From Ignelater luminosus (taxonomy: Eukaryota; Arthropoda; Insecta; Coleoptera; Elateridae), in assembly GCA_011009095.1 (NCBI GenBank), contig VTPC01091317.1:22887-86886 (forward strand): 64,000 bases of DNA. The letters are read 5' to 3'. The notes beneath the pieces were generated by a model. The model was not told the origin of the DNA and ran no database searches. It saw nothing but the letters and a program-made list of their open reading frames with translations. The translations under genes and the position numbers were made by a program. How positions within the stretch are numbered: position 1 is the first letter of the stretch; each line of letters begins with the position of its first letter. This document shows positions 24,548-34,524 of this stretch, piece by piece.

Positions 24548-24748
24548 CTAAATTTCATAGCAGTTTTTTAAAACTCTTGGATTCCAGAATATTGTAATAA
24601 ACTTTAACCACACAGCACATTCTTTACGAGATTCTTGTTGTTTCACCGTATTTCCATTATTATGAATTATCGTGGAATAGTGTTTTCTAATATATAATCT
24701 TCCATGCGGATCAATATATGCTCGATATTTCCTTTCATCAAATTCCAT
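24548..24748 (-). CDS. Candidate small gene or exon, unrecognised
   Basis: A 66-codon reading frame starting at ATG 24748 with MEFDERKYRAYIDPHGRLYI and ending at TAG near 24548. The composition (charged, mixed, no low complexity) looks more protein-like than most open frames here. The frame is also open for about 80 bases upstream of the ATG, so it could be part of a larger exon. I recognise no family, signal peptide or domain. No close poly(A) signal or clear promoter was found. It could equally be chance or an old repeat. Confidence 0.25.
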   Translation of the reverse strand: MEFDERKYRAYIDPHGRLYIRKHYSTIIHNNGNTVKQQESRKECAVWLKFITIFWNPRVLKNCYEI

Positions 24749-25119
24749 TTCAAATTGTGTTCGAAAAGTAAAGACATTGATTATAAGAACGCTAGCCCAT
24801 TTAATATATTGTTGACATTAACTGCAACAATATACTAATTAATAATTCAAAGAAAGCTTGTGCAACACATCTAGAGGTAAAAAAGTCTTATTCGTCTCGC
24901 TACAATATGAGGTTATGTAGGTTATGTACTTATGTATAGGAAAAAATCTTCAGATTTTCTTTTTTAAAAGAGACTAAACGTAAACTCAGCTTCTCCCTTT
25001 TTATATAGGATAATTATACGTGTTTCTAAAGGATAGCTTCCGTATTTAAACAAAAAACATTTGATGTTTATTGCAGATGTCGCAAACATCAACTGTCAGA
25101 ACTCAGAAGAATCAATCTG

Positions 25120-25905
25120 CAGTGTTGCCAGGTAAGCGATTTTACGGTCAAGTTTGGATTATTTAAAAGTGGTTTAGCGGTGCAGCTTTTTAAAAACTTA
25201 CGGGCGAGAACGACGGCATTTCAGAAGTTGAGAATTTTTATTTTTATATTATATTCCCTTAACTAGCATAATATTCTCCGATACTTCATACAGGGCCAAA
25301 AGTGCAATAAATTACATTTTTGCTAATCCTTTACCAGAAAGATTAACTGAATTATATGGTAAACTTTGCCCTGCGGAACCCACAAAAGAGATATTTACGA
25401 CTTCCTGTTTATTATAGTGAAAGAAGAAGGTAACCCATTTAACCTTGGCCACGTTGTTTTATCTTGATGATAAAATGTATAAGTTTTTTTTTGAAAAATT
25501 TTTAAATTCTACTTTTTGGGAAATTAGCTGATCTTTTTAATTAATCTCTTATTCTTATAGTTATTTTTTCTATAAAAGTTAGCACTCTCTCAAGTTTCAG
25601 TCATAAATAGTAGATATCGAATTGTACTTAAATGCAATCTTGTTTGGAACATATTAAATTTTATTAAATAAGAAATGCTTGTATATCAAAAAAAAATGAA
25701 TAAATATAATTTGTAAATAACAATATTTTAGATGGGAAATGTGGATAATCGATAAAATTACTCAGTACATATACGTAGAATTCTTTAAAAATAGCTTTTT
25801 GTAGTTTATGGATTATGTTTTTAAATCTTTTTTATATAAAATCTTTGGATTTAGAAGATTTTGACGGATTTTAGCTTATTTGGATAATGCGACCTGGCAA
25901 CACTG
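25120..25905. repeat. Segment bounded by 14-bp inverted repeats, possible MITE
   Basis: CAGTGTTGCCAGGT at 25120-25133 and its exact complement ACCTGGCAACACTG at 25892-25905 enclose about 786 bp without coding sequence. No matching target duplication was seen (left flank TCAATCTG, right flank ACTTCAGA), so classification is open. Confidence 0.45.
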
Positions 25906-26311
25906 ACTTCAGACGTCAAAATAAACAAAAATATTTGTTTGATGAACAAGTTAAGTTGATTGAAAACCGGCAGAATTTATAAAACTAACGATAGTTGTGT
26001 AATTTGCTATTTATATATATATACACCACAAAACGAAATATTTATTACAATACCTCACCAAATTGTAAATTGATGCAAATATTTCTAAGAATTGTCAAAT
26101 AATTTTACAACCAGTATTTTAACTTAACCTTACTTTTCTCCTAATGGTTTTCTCTTTGTAAAATGTTTTAGAAGTGTAAACCTTTTCTACTATTATATAT
26201 TTGGTAAGGAATATTATTTTATTATTTGTAGCTATTTGTCATTAAAGGTGTGTTATTGCTTCTTTAGATACTTGATAAATTCATTCATCTCGGTAAACAA
26301 CTACTTCAAGA

Positions 26312-28886
26312 ATGACATCGATACAAGAACGTTTGCAAATAAAACGTGAACCTCTAGATAAATGGTCTATCCGTGAACAATTATGTTTAGCTTCGGCTGT
26401 AGCTAAAAGTGGAGATCAAAACTGGATGTCCGTAAGTCGAGCTTTAAAGCCGTTCGGTGAACCAAACCGACCTGCAGATTGGTTTCATCAAAAAAATTGT
26501 GCAGCGCAATATGGATCTTTATTAGAAAATGTAGAGACACCAAAACGCAAAAAAACGAATATCTGGGTCAGAAACAACAGTGGAAACACCGATTGAAACT
26601 ATATTACGAAAATTAACTAAAGAAAGAACTGCCGAATTAGAAAAGTGTTTAATGGAAGAAAAAGCAGAATATTTAAAACTTCAAGAAGATATGGTACTTT
26701 TACAATCAGGTAATGTAAGTGAAGAATTGTTAGATAAGTGGTGTAAAGAAATTGATGAAGAAGAGAAACAGAAGGAAGAGGAAGCAATTGCGCATGCTCA
26801 ATGGTTAAAAGAAAGAGAACTGCGTAAACAGGAAATTGAAAGGGTATGGAGACCACTTAATAAAACTCCAACAGGTCTATCTCAAAAAAGGAAAGCACCA
26901 GATAGTTTAGATTCTTTAATGGATCTTGAAATGACTGATGAAAACCAACATTTACAACCACAAGAAATGTCGAAGCCTGCACTCTCACCATTACTTACTA
27001 GTCTATTAAAGTCTCCATCCCAAGCACAAAATGTTGCAAATTCGTCTATTTTACATTCTGCTATTACCAGTCAGAGATCAACCAATAGTGGTAGTAATCC
27101 AACGATTGCTAGTTTATTAAACTCGTCAACAGCAGTAAATGTTTCTCCTGGTTTACAACAATTAGTTACTACAGCAATTACTCAAGAGCCAAATGTAGCA
27201 GATCAGAGTGCTGTCGATTCGCTTGCTAATGATATTCTTGAGGAATCTGTAGATACGTTGCCGAATATTAAAGTAGAAGATTTAGAGAGTACAATTCTTT
27301 CGTCGGATGATCCACTACCAGAAATTAAAAATGAGGAAGTCGAAGTTATTATTTCAGACTTAATTCAAAATGCAGATATTGTATCAGATCCTGAGCAACA
27401 TTTGCAGTTGGACGATAATGAAGATATAATTACAAATTTAGATAATGAATTGCAAGAATTATGTAATGAAGAACAGGCAGCTGAGGAAGCTGCAAAAGAA
27501 AAGATGCAAGCTGAGAGATTGGCTGAGAAACCTGTTCAGAAAATTGACCCTTTTGAGTTTGAAGAGGATCCTGAAATTTGTCAACTGGCAAAACCTAGTA
27601 GTTCCCATAATAAATATCAAGACTCTATTACCGAAAGGCAGGAAGACGTATTAGACAAACCAATTATTGTGCATGATGTACATTCTAGGAAAGACAGTAC
27701 AGATGATTTAAAAATGAAAGAAAAGCCTGGGACAGGTTCAGTGGAAATAGTTGAAGTTGTGGTAATGGAGGAAACAGAAATTGAAAAACAACTTAATAAA
27801 TCACAGATTCAAGATATAGTTCATTCTATACGAGATACAGTTAAACCGGAACCTGCAAGCCCTATTATAAAGACTCCAGAATATGATCTATTAGACAAGC
27901 CTAAAGAATCTGTCGAGAGACAAATGGAATCGCCTAGTAACTCTGTATTTGATGATCCATCTACATCAGTTGATTTAGAAGTAAAATCGGTAGTAGATGA
28001 AGGTAATAAAAATGCATCACTTGATATAAATGACTCATCTCGAGCTGATACCTTCACACCAGAATATTCCGGTTCGTTTTTTGACGATATCAGTATGGAA
28101 GTTAATAAACTTGATAAATCTGGAAAAGCAAAGCGAGATTATTCTAGAACTAAAAAGAGAGAATCGGAGAAAGAATTTGATATTTTGTTAGCAGTTGAAA
28201 AAGTGGTAAATGCACAGTTAGAAGCAAACAAATTAGTTGATGATAATTTATCTGAAGACAATCAAGAAAGCGAAAAGAAGTTTGATACTTTAAAACCTAA
28301 AATCAAAATAGATACAGATCGTTCAAATAGTCCCTGGACGGAAGAGGAAGAAATGACAAGCATGCGTAATAAAAGACGTTATTCTGCATCTGTTACACCT
28401 ATCGATTCTGTACCTAATTCTCCTGCATCGAGTTCAGCTTATTTTGAAGACGATCGAGAATATAGAAACTGGAAGAAATCTGTTATGCTTGTTTACAGTC
28501 GTTTAACCACACATAAATATTCTTCTCTCTTTTTGAAACCTATAACGGATGATATGGCTCCAGGCTACCACAGCATTGTATACAGACCAATGGATCTACA
28601 AACGATTCGTAAGAATATTGAAAATGGAGCGATACGCACTACTTTAGAATTACAAAGAGATGTAATGTTAATGTTTACTAATGCAGTAATGTATAATAAA
28701 ACAAATGAACTTGTTTATAATATGGCTAAACAAATGCAACAAGAAAGCATACAGCAGATTCAAATACTTTTACAAGCGCAGCAAGGAGATATTCCTCCAA
28801 GACGTGAAACTAGAACTAGTGAACCTACTAAACGTAAACGCCCACCTGAAGACAATTCTAGGAATAAAAAAAGAAAAGAAGATTAG
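26312..28886 (+). CDS. Brd8: BRD8 homologue (TIP60/NuA4 bromodomain subunit), one-base frameshift
   Basis: Bromodomain-containing protein 8 is a nuclear subunit of the TIP60/NuA4 histone acetyltransferase complex. From ATG 26312 the N-terminal SANT-like block reads DKWSIREQLCLASAVAKSG then WMSVSRALKPFGEPNRPADW and FHQKNCAAQYGSLLE, as in BRD8. A basic ETPKRKK follows. The frame then shifts at A7 (26548-26554): with six A it would continue into TVETPIETILRKLTKERTAE without loss, giving 857 aa. A coiled coil, a long acidic disordered middle and a C-terminal bromodomain follow (NWKKSVMLVYSRLTTHKYSS, then YRPMDLQTIRKNIENG and MYNKTNELVYN, where the Asn is the acetyl-lysine contact). The tail is basic (KRKRPPEDNSRNKKRKED). 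No intron is present. It is either a real gene with a sequencing error or a disabled or intron-less copy. TAG at 28884-28886. Confidence 0.9.
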
Positions 28887-28977
28887 CATTTGTGTTTAAA
28901 ATGGCTTGCTATTTTTAATTGATGAACAAGAGGAGAGTGTGAAAAGAAGGAGCGCTGAAACTATCCTAGTATGTTTT

Positions 28978-28983
28978 AATAAA
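28978..28983 (+). terminator. AATAAA poly(A) signal of the BRD8 gene
   Basis: The first AATAAA after the BRD8 stop codon, 92 nt downstream. No genomic poly(A) tract follows it, which argues mildly against the locus being a processed retrocopy. Confidence 0.55.
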
Positions 28984-28989
28984 TGATCG

Positions 28990-30261
28990 TACAGTGTACA
29001 AAATTCAGATTTCAAGCAGAGATTAAAGGTTTTTATTATATCTATAAAAAAGTGCCTCAAGTACCTTGAGCTGTTCTTTTATTAAATACTATCCTCTAGG
29101 TCAGTAGAATAAGATACACTCAAAGGTTGATTTTCAAAACTTAGGCACCTTTTTATTGATCGCACCACATACTTAGATTTTACAAGAGTCAATATAAAAA
29201 TACAGATGTAAAAAGTGTTGTAAAATATTTTTAAGATAAAATGTAAGGAATCTGGAAAAATAGAGGATTCATTAGAAAAATTAGGTGAATTCAGATAAAT
29301 TTTTATATTTTTGTAGACTAACATAGTTTACTGTGTTATTTTATTGTGTCTAGGGACCTACAATTTAACACATTTGATAAATGAATAATCCAAAATTTAG
29401 CATTAATAAGATATATGATGAATTAAAGAAATCAATGTTACTTAGACGAATTGTATTTAGCAGCAACTTTAAAAAGCTGAAGACATTTTAAAATCTCTTA
29501 ATATCATAATAACATCATTATTACTTAGTATGTATCCTTGGAGGTAATTTTTAAATAAGTAGTGCTTACAGTTCCTTTGGGAAAGAAAATATTGTAAACA
29601 AGTCATAATGTAATATGTACTTTTTGTTTGTATATAGCAAACTGACTTGTTATTTTTGTACGTTGCAAGCTGTGATTGTATTTTGTACTTTAATATACAA
29701 ACATTTTCACGAAGATGTAGAATTATGATTCTAATTGATAGTTTTTGATTTTCTTTGGTTCAATAATTTGTTAGTGCTAATAATAACTATTTTTACTGTT
29801 ACACCTGTAAAAGTATGTGTAGAATACCTACCAAAGCATAGCAATAACTTTGTACATTTACGCATCTTGAATTGTAACAAAAGAAATACATGTGAAATCT
29901 TAGAATAGCAAGTAAACAATGCAATGTCTAAATAATTATATTTGAGCATAAATTCTGTAATAAATTACATGAATCACTTATCAGACTAATTTATTTTTTA
30001 ATTTATATGCTTTAGAATGAATATGTTACTAAAAGAAGGACCTTCACATATCCCTGATTGAATTATATGTTCATTTGTTTTTTTTCTGCAAATAAAGTTT
30101 TGTTTTTAAATATGAAACATAATTATATCTTTCCACTACCTTTTAGCAGTACCATAAAATGTTTTAAGTCTCCATAATTTTTGCATTTATTATTAGTTTT
30201 ATGGTAACTTACAAGGGACTACACGTAGTGTACCACACCGATTTTTTTTAAACTTGATATA
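28990..30261. other. No gene seen
   Basis: AT-rich intergenic sequence downstream of BRD8. Open frames here (for example 29082-29324 and 29731-29949 on -) are short and show no recognisable motif. Confidence 0.6.
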
Positions 30262-30600
30262 CAGGGTGTCTCCAAAAGGTTGAGACATAGCTTAACTGCA
30301 GACTTCTGGGATAAAAATAAGATTTAACCCAACTTACCTATATCCAAAATCGTCTTGTTAAGTTGGTACAAGGCATCAAAGTTTTTTGAAAAAAAATTAA
30401 TTTTGCGTATAAAAATAGTAGGCTTTGATCGATTTTTATAATTTTTGGTATGGCATGTTTTGTGTCTATAAGCCACGTTTTGAGATGGTTTTGGTTATCA
30501 TCAGTAAGTTGTAAGTGTATTATACAAAAATGTCACAGTACAAATTTGGTGATAACTTTTTAGTGCCTAGGCTGAGAACTTTAAATTTTTTTTTTCAAAA
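30262..30600 (+). repeat. Single end of a TA-type element
   Basis: Begins CAGGGTGTCTCCAAAAGGTT directly after TA (30260-30261), then about 300 bp of non-coding sequence typical of MITE arms. I found no complementary right end before the next element. Probably a truncated copy; the right boundary is arbitrary. Confidence 0.45.
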
Positions 30601-30941
30601 AGATATTTTCTTTAGAAACATTTTTTGTATCTGTAATGTTTTAAAACTCAATGTGCATGTCAATATATTAATTTTTTAGTTCTTGTTCAATTTTGAAATT
30701 GATTATTTTATTCCAAAACCATACAGGTTTTTTTCTTTCTAAAGAAAGCCCTCATAATTTTCAATTTTCTTACAAAATTAAATTAATAATTCTTAATTCA
30801 ATTAATACAGAATGTATTCTATTTTATAGGTCATTTCAAAATACATTCATTACCAATATCACATTTCATAAGTGAAGGAATGTGCTAAACCACCACCGTT
30901 GCAGTTTCTGATCAACGCAACATAAAAAGTGTATCAGCTTA

Positions 30942-31520
30942 GGTCCGTTTGTCACAATGCAAGATTGTATACATTTTTTTAGATAGTTTTTCAAGGACGC
31001 AAAATTGCATCGTTGCAAGCAGAAAAATACCTTTCAAGAAACTGTACAATATATTGTGCAGAAAATTTTAGAACTCGTGCAAGATTTGCGCCTAGATCGG
31101 CACAGAAGGGCTATTTGTGAATAGTGGGCGTGCACTAGATAAACTTATCAATTAAAGTAAGAACTGCTGCATCTTCTGACATAACTTTATAACAGTTTTA
31201 TTTACAACAATCTCAAAGCACAACACTTGTTTTATGGATTAGTCGAGTCCTACTTAAAGTAACTTAAATTCAAGATTTTCCTAAACAGAAACAAAGTGGC
31301 ATTGACATTTGAGATAGCCAACCCACACTTTGCGCCAACCTTAGTACACAAAATATTACTCATAATACAAATAGTGTGCATGCTCATTCGTAAGAATTTG
31401 TGCAAAAAGCTACTGTTGCAAACAACCAATGTAATAAAACTTGTAAAAAATTGTAGTTTTTGTATGCAAATTTTTGTACAAAAAAAAATGTACAAAATTT
31501 TGCATCGTGACAAACGGGCC
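30942..31520. mobile_element. MITE with TTA target duplication
   Basis: 579 bp. The ends are GGTCCGTTTGTCACAATGCA and, reverse-complemented, GGCCCGTTTGTCACGATGCA; pairing extends about 40 bp into T-rich sequence. It is flanked by TTA at 30939-30941 and 31521-31523, which suggests a PIF/Harbinger-type MITE. Open frames inside are not gene-like. Confidence 0.75.
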
Positions 31521-31568
31521 TTACTTCCTACTATTGTGTATACAAATAAACATTATAAATATACTACA

Positions 31569-31900
31569 CAGGGTGTTTGGTTCACCGCCGTATATCCGAA
31601 AAGGAGTGGTAGAAGACATGATTTCGAACTTATCTAACCTAATATACTATTATTCAAAGTGTCACGGTTTTTGAGATATTCTCATTTTTTATAATTTCCC
31701 TCAATTGGACGTTTTTCCCCATTTAAATGTGAACACTGCACTACTGGAAACTCTTAATTTGAAGGTAATGATTACACGGATTACACTATCTGTTCGGCGC
31801 GGCAAGTATAGTAAGACAGGAACATATTAATTTATTTCAGGTAGTTCGTTATTTTGAATCAAGTATAGAAATAATATAGTAATGAGATAACTTAAAACTA
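31569..31900 (+). repeat. Single end of another TA-type element
   Basis: Starts CAGGGTGTTTGGTTCACCGC and continues for about 300 bp without coding sequence. The expected TA before it reads CA. No matching right end was found, so this is probably a fragment; the right limit is approximate. Confidence 0.4.
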
Positions 31901-32093
31901 TAACAGTCAAAGGGTTGCCATTGTTCATCGTCTATGCCCGGTTACTTCGGAGCTGAGGTGGCCGTTCTAGGAATACTGTGATGTGTTGATTGTTGATAGG
32001 AAAACGGGGCGTCGGTGTCGAGTTGCCAGAGAAACCATTTCAATGGTAACAGTGACGGTTTGGCAGCGCGATCCCGGATGTTGAATCCAAAGC

Positions 32094-32264
32094 CAGTGAT
32101 TCTCAACTTTTTTTCGTCACGGTACACTTTTAATAATTTAAAAATTTGGCGGCACACTAACGATAAGACAGATTTAAAAGAATTTTACTAAACTAGTATA
32201 TAGCTTTGTTTGGGTTAAATCTAGAACCACTAAAGTGCCGCGGCACAGTGGTTGAGAACCACTG
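32094..32264. mobile_element. Mini hAT MITE with 8-bp target duplication
   Basis: 171 bp. The left end is CAGTGATTCTCAAC and the right end, reverse-complemented, CAGTGGTTCTCAACCACTGT. This is the widespread hAT terminal sequence CAGTGGTTCTCAACC. The flanks are TCCAAAGC (32086-32093) and ACCAAAGC (32265-32272), an 8-bp duplication with one difference, as expected for hAT. Confidence 0.88.
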
Positions 32265-32308
32265 ACCAAAGCGATGCACCGGCGATCGGTATAGGATGAT
32301 CACCTCTA

Positions 32309-32842
32309 GGGTTGCCAACTTTTTTTGAGAAAAATAACGTATCTTATCTTTTGAGAAAGAAAAAAAAAGTATTTTTCAAATTTAAGTTTTTATTGCCTTA
32401 AATGCATATCTTTTGTACTTTTAGCACACGCTAATAATTTTTGGTTGTCTTTGAAAGTTTCATAGCTAGTTTTACAATCTAAGTTTAGATTTAAATAGAT
32501 AAATAATTCATTTTTTTATTAAATATATGGACGATCTGTTTCGCGCTTCTCGCCACTTCACATTCATCTCCGACAAAACTCAGTGAAAGCTGAGGTTGCG
32601 GGAACAGAGAGTAAATAAGAAATAATTTTTTTTGTTTGGTAAGTTATCTCCACTGGGTTCTGTTTTATCTTAGGTATCGATAAATTGTTCGGGAAATTAT
32701 GCATAGCAGTGTTTTGTTTTGCACATCACAGTAAAGATTTGAAATAAAGTATTTCGCATACTTTATTTTTATTCAAAAGTATAAAGTATATTTATTAAAA
32801 AATAAAGTAGGATACGTTATTATAAAGTATGGTTGGCAACCC
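32309..32842. mobile_element. MITE with GGGTTGCCAAC ends
   Basis: 534 bp with ends GGGTTGCCAAC on the left and the complement of GGGTTGCCAACC on the right, TA on both sides. Both subterminal regions carry a similar 'AATAACGTATC' text at comparable depth. No coding sequence. The TA flanks suggest a Tc1/mariner-type element, but another class cannot be excluded. Confidence 0.65.
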
Positions 32843-33074
32843 TATTCACCTCTTCTGTTTTCATCCGGATACGTCGGGTTTTGATTTGTAGTTTCTAAGC
32901 TTTGAAAATAACACTAATTTCTCTGTTTTTGCCGCGATGCCCTGGTTTCAGACGTTAAACAATCTAAGTCAGAATGCTACCTAAATACTACCTAAGAAAA
33001 TGCATATATGCACTAAAATATGCCATGAAAGTCTAGTAATATATGCAAAAAATGTGCAATGTTGCATTAATATA

Positions 33075-34515
33075 CAGGGTCGCTAAAAAGTATGGAAACA
33101 CGCTACCCCCGCAGAAACAGTAAGAGATAGACAAATGAAATTTGGTAGGTATTTTTTGCCATGTTTTGCAAAGATAAGTAAAAACAAATCTTCAATTGTT
33201 TTTTCGTACGGCGTCATATTGAATTTTTTAAATGGAACACTCTGTATATGACCCCATATTTGGATAGAGATTTTCAAGACAAATGCAATGATATAAGAGT
33301 TGCTATACTTATCTTGAACGGTTTTCGAGATAATGGCTATTCTTTTGTCAGGGGTTTCACTATTAAAAAGTGTGGAAACACGCTGCTCTAGCAAAACCGG
33401 TAAGAGATAGACAAATGAAATTTGGAGATCTTAAAGTAGGCATTGTTTGTCATGTTTTACAAAGAGAGTTAAGATCAAATCTTCAATTGTTTTTCCGTAC
33501 GGCCGCCATCTTGAATTTCTTTAAATGGATCACCCTGCATATGACCCCATATCTCGATAGGGATTTTAAAGGCGAATTCAGTAATATAAGGGTTGCTATA
33601 CTTATCTTGAAAGGTTTTGGAGTAGTTCCGCCCGATTATTTGCAAAATTCCTTACGAACATTTTAAAAGAAATTGTTTCATTGCCAAGAAGTTAACGCAG
33701 CGCATTTTGAACACTTCTTATAAAATTATATTGTGTTTTTGTTATTATCAGTTCGTCACTATTTGGTCTTATTCCACCTTTTTAGTTTGTTCTAGCATCG
33801 ATCTATTATTTTAAATAAGTAGGCTAAGGGCAAAATTTTTACGGTTTTCTTTTACTTTAATTACTTATAAAACAATCGCACACCATTTTTTTAATTCCAT
33901 TGCCTTTGCTGTTTCACGGGTAACTCGATTTTGATAAAAATTAATAGTGAAATCCTTGACAAAAGAATAGCGATTATCTCCAAAACCTTTCAAGATAAAC
34001 ATAGCAACTCTTATATTATTGAATTTGCCTTTAGAATCCCTATTGAGATATAGGGTCCTATACAGAGTGATCCATTTAAAGAAATTCAAGATGGCGGCCG
34101 TACGAAAAAACAATTGAAGATTTGATCTTAACTCTCTTTGCAAGCATGGGAAACAATGCCTACTTTAAGATCTCCAAATTTCATTTGTTTATCTCTTACC
34201 GTTTTTGCAGGAGCAGCGTGTTTCCATACTTTTTAATAGGGAAATCCCTGACAAAAGAATAGCGATTATCTCCAAAACCGTTCAAGATAAGTACAGCAAC
34301 CCTATATCATTGAGTTTTTCTTAAAAATCTCTATCCAAACATGGAGTCATATACAGGGTGTTCTATTTAAAAAAATTCAATATGGTGGCCGTATGAAAAA
34401 ACAATTGAAGATTTGTTTTTAATTATCTTTGCAAAACATGGCAAAAAATACATACTTTAAGCTCTACACATTTCATTTGTCTATCTTTTACCGTTTCTGC
34501 GGTCATACTTTATCT
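33075..34515. mobile_element. Foldback element with tandemly doubled arms, mariner-derived
   Basis: The left half holds two consecutive copies of a roughly 290-bp unit (33075-33363 and 33364-33640). Each contains AAAAAGTATGGAAACACGCT or a close variant, then GTAAGAGATAGACAAATGAA, a CAATTGTTTTT(C)CGTACGG block and TATGACCCCATAT. The right half (about 33915-34515) holds the same two units inverted. Between them, about 33640-33725 on + reads NSLRTF, a stop, then KKLFHCQEVNAAHFEHFL and a stop: the C-terminus of a DD41D-like mariner transposase, resembling the end of the transposase in the neighbouring element. Left flank TA at 33073-33074; the right end is worn and abuts the mariner at 34525. Confidence 0.8.
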
Positions 34516-34524
34516 AACAATATA

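Noticed and set aside
25081-25132. A short exon after GTTTATTGCAG, reading MSQTSTVRTQKNQSAVLP and ending at GTAAGC
   Set aside because: Its end overlaps the 14-bp terminal repeat of the segment 25120-25905 and no partner exon follows in a fitting phase.
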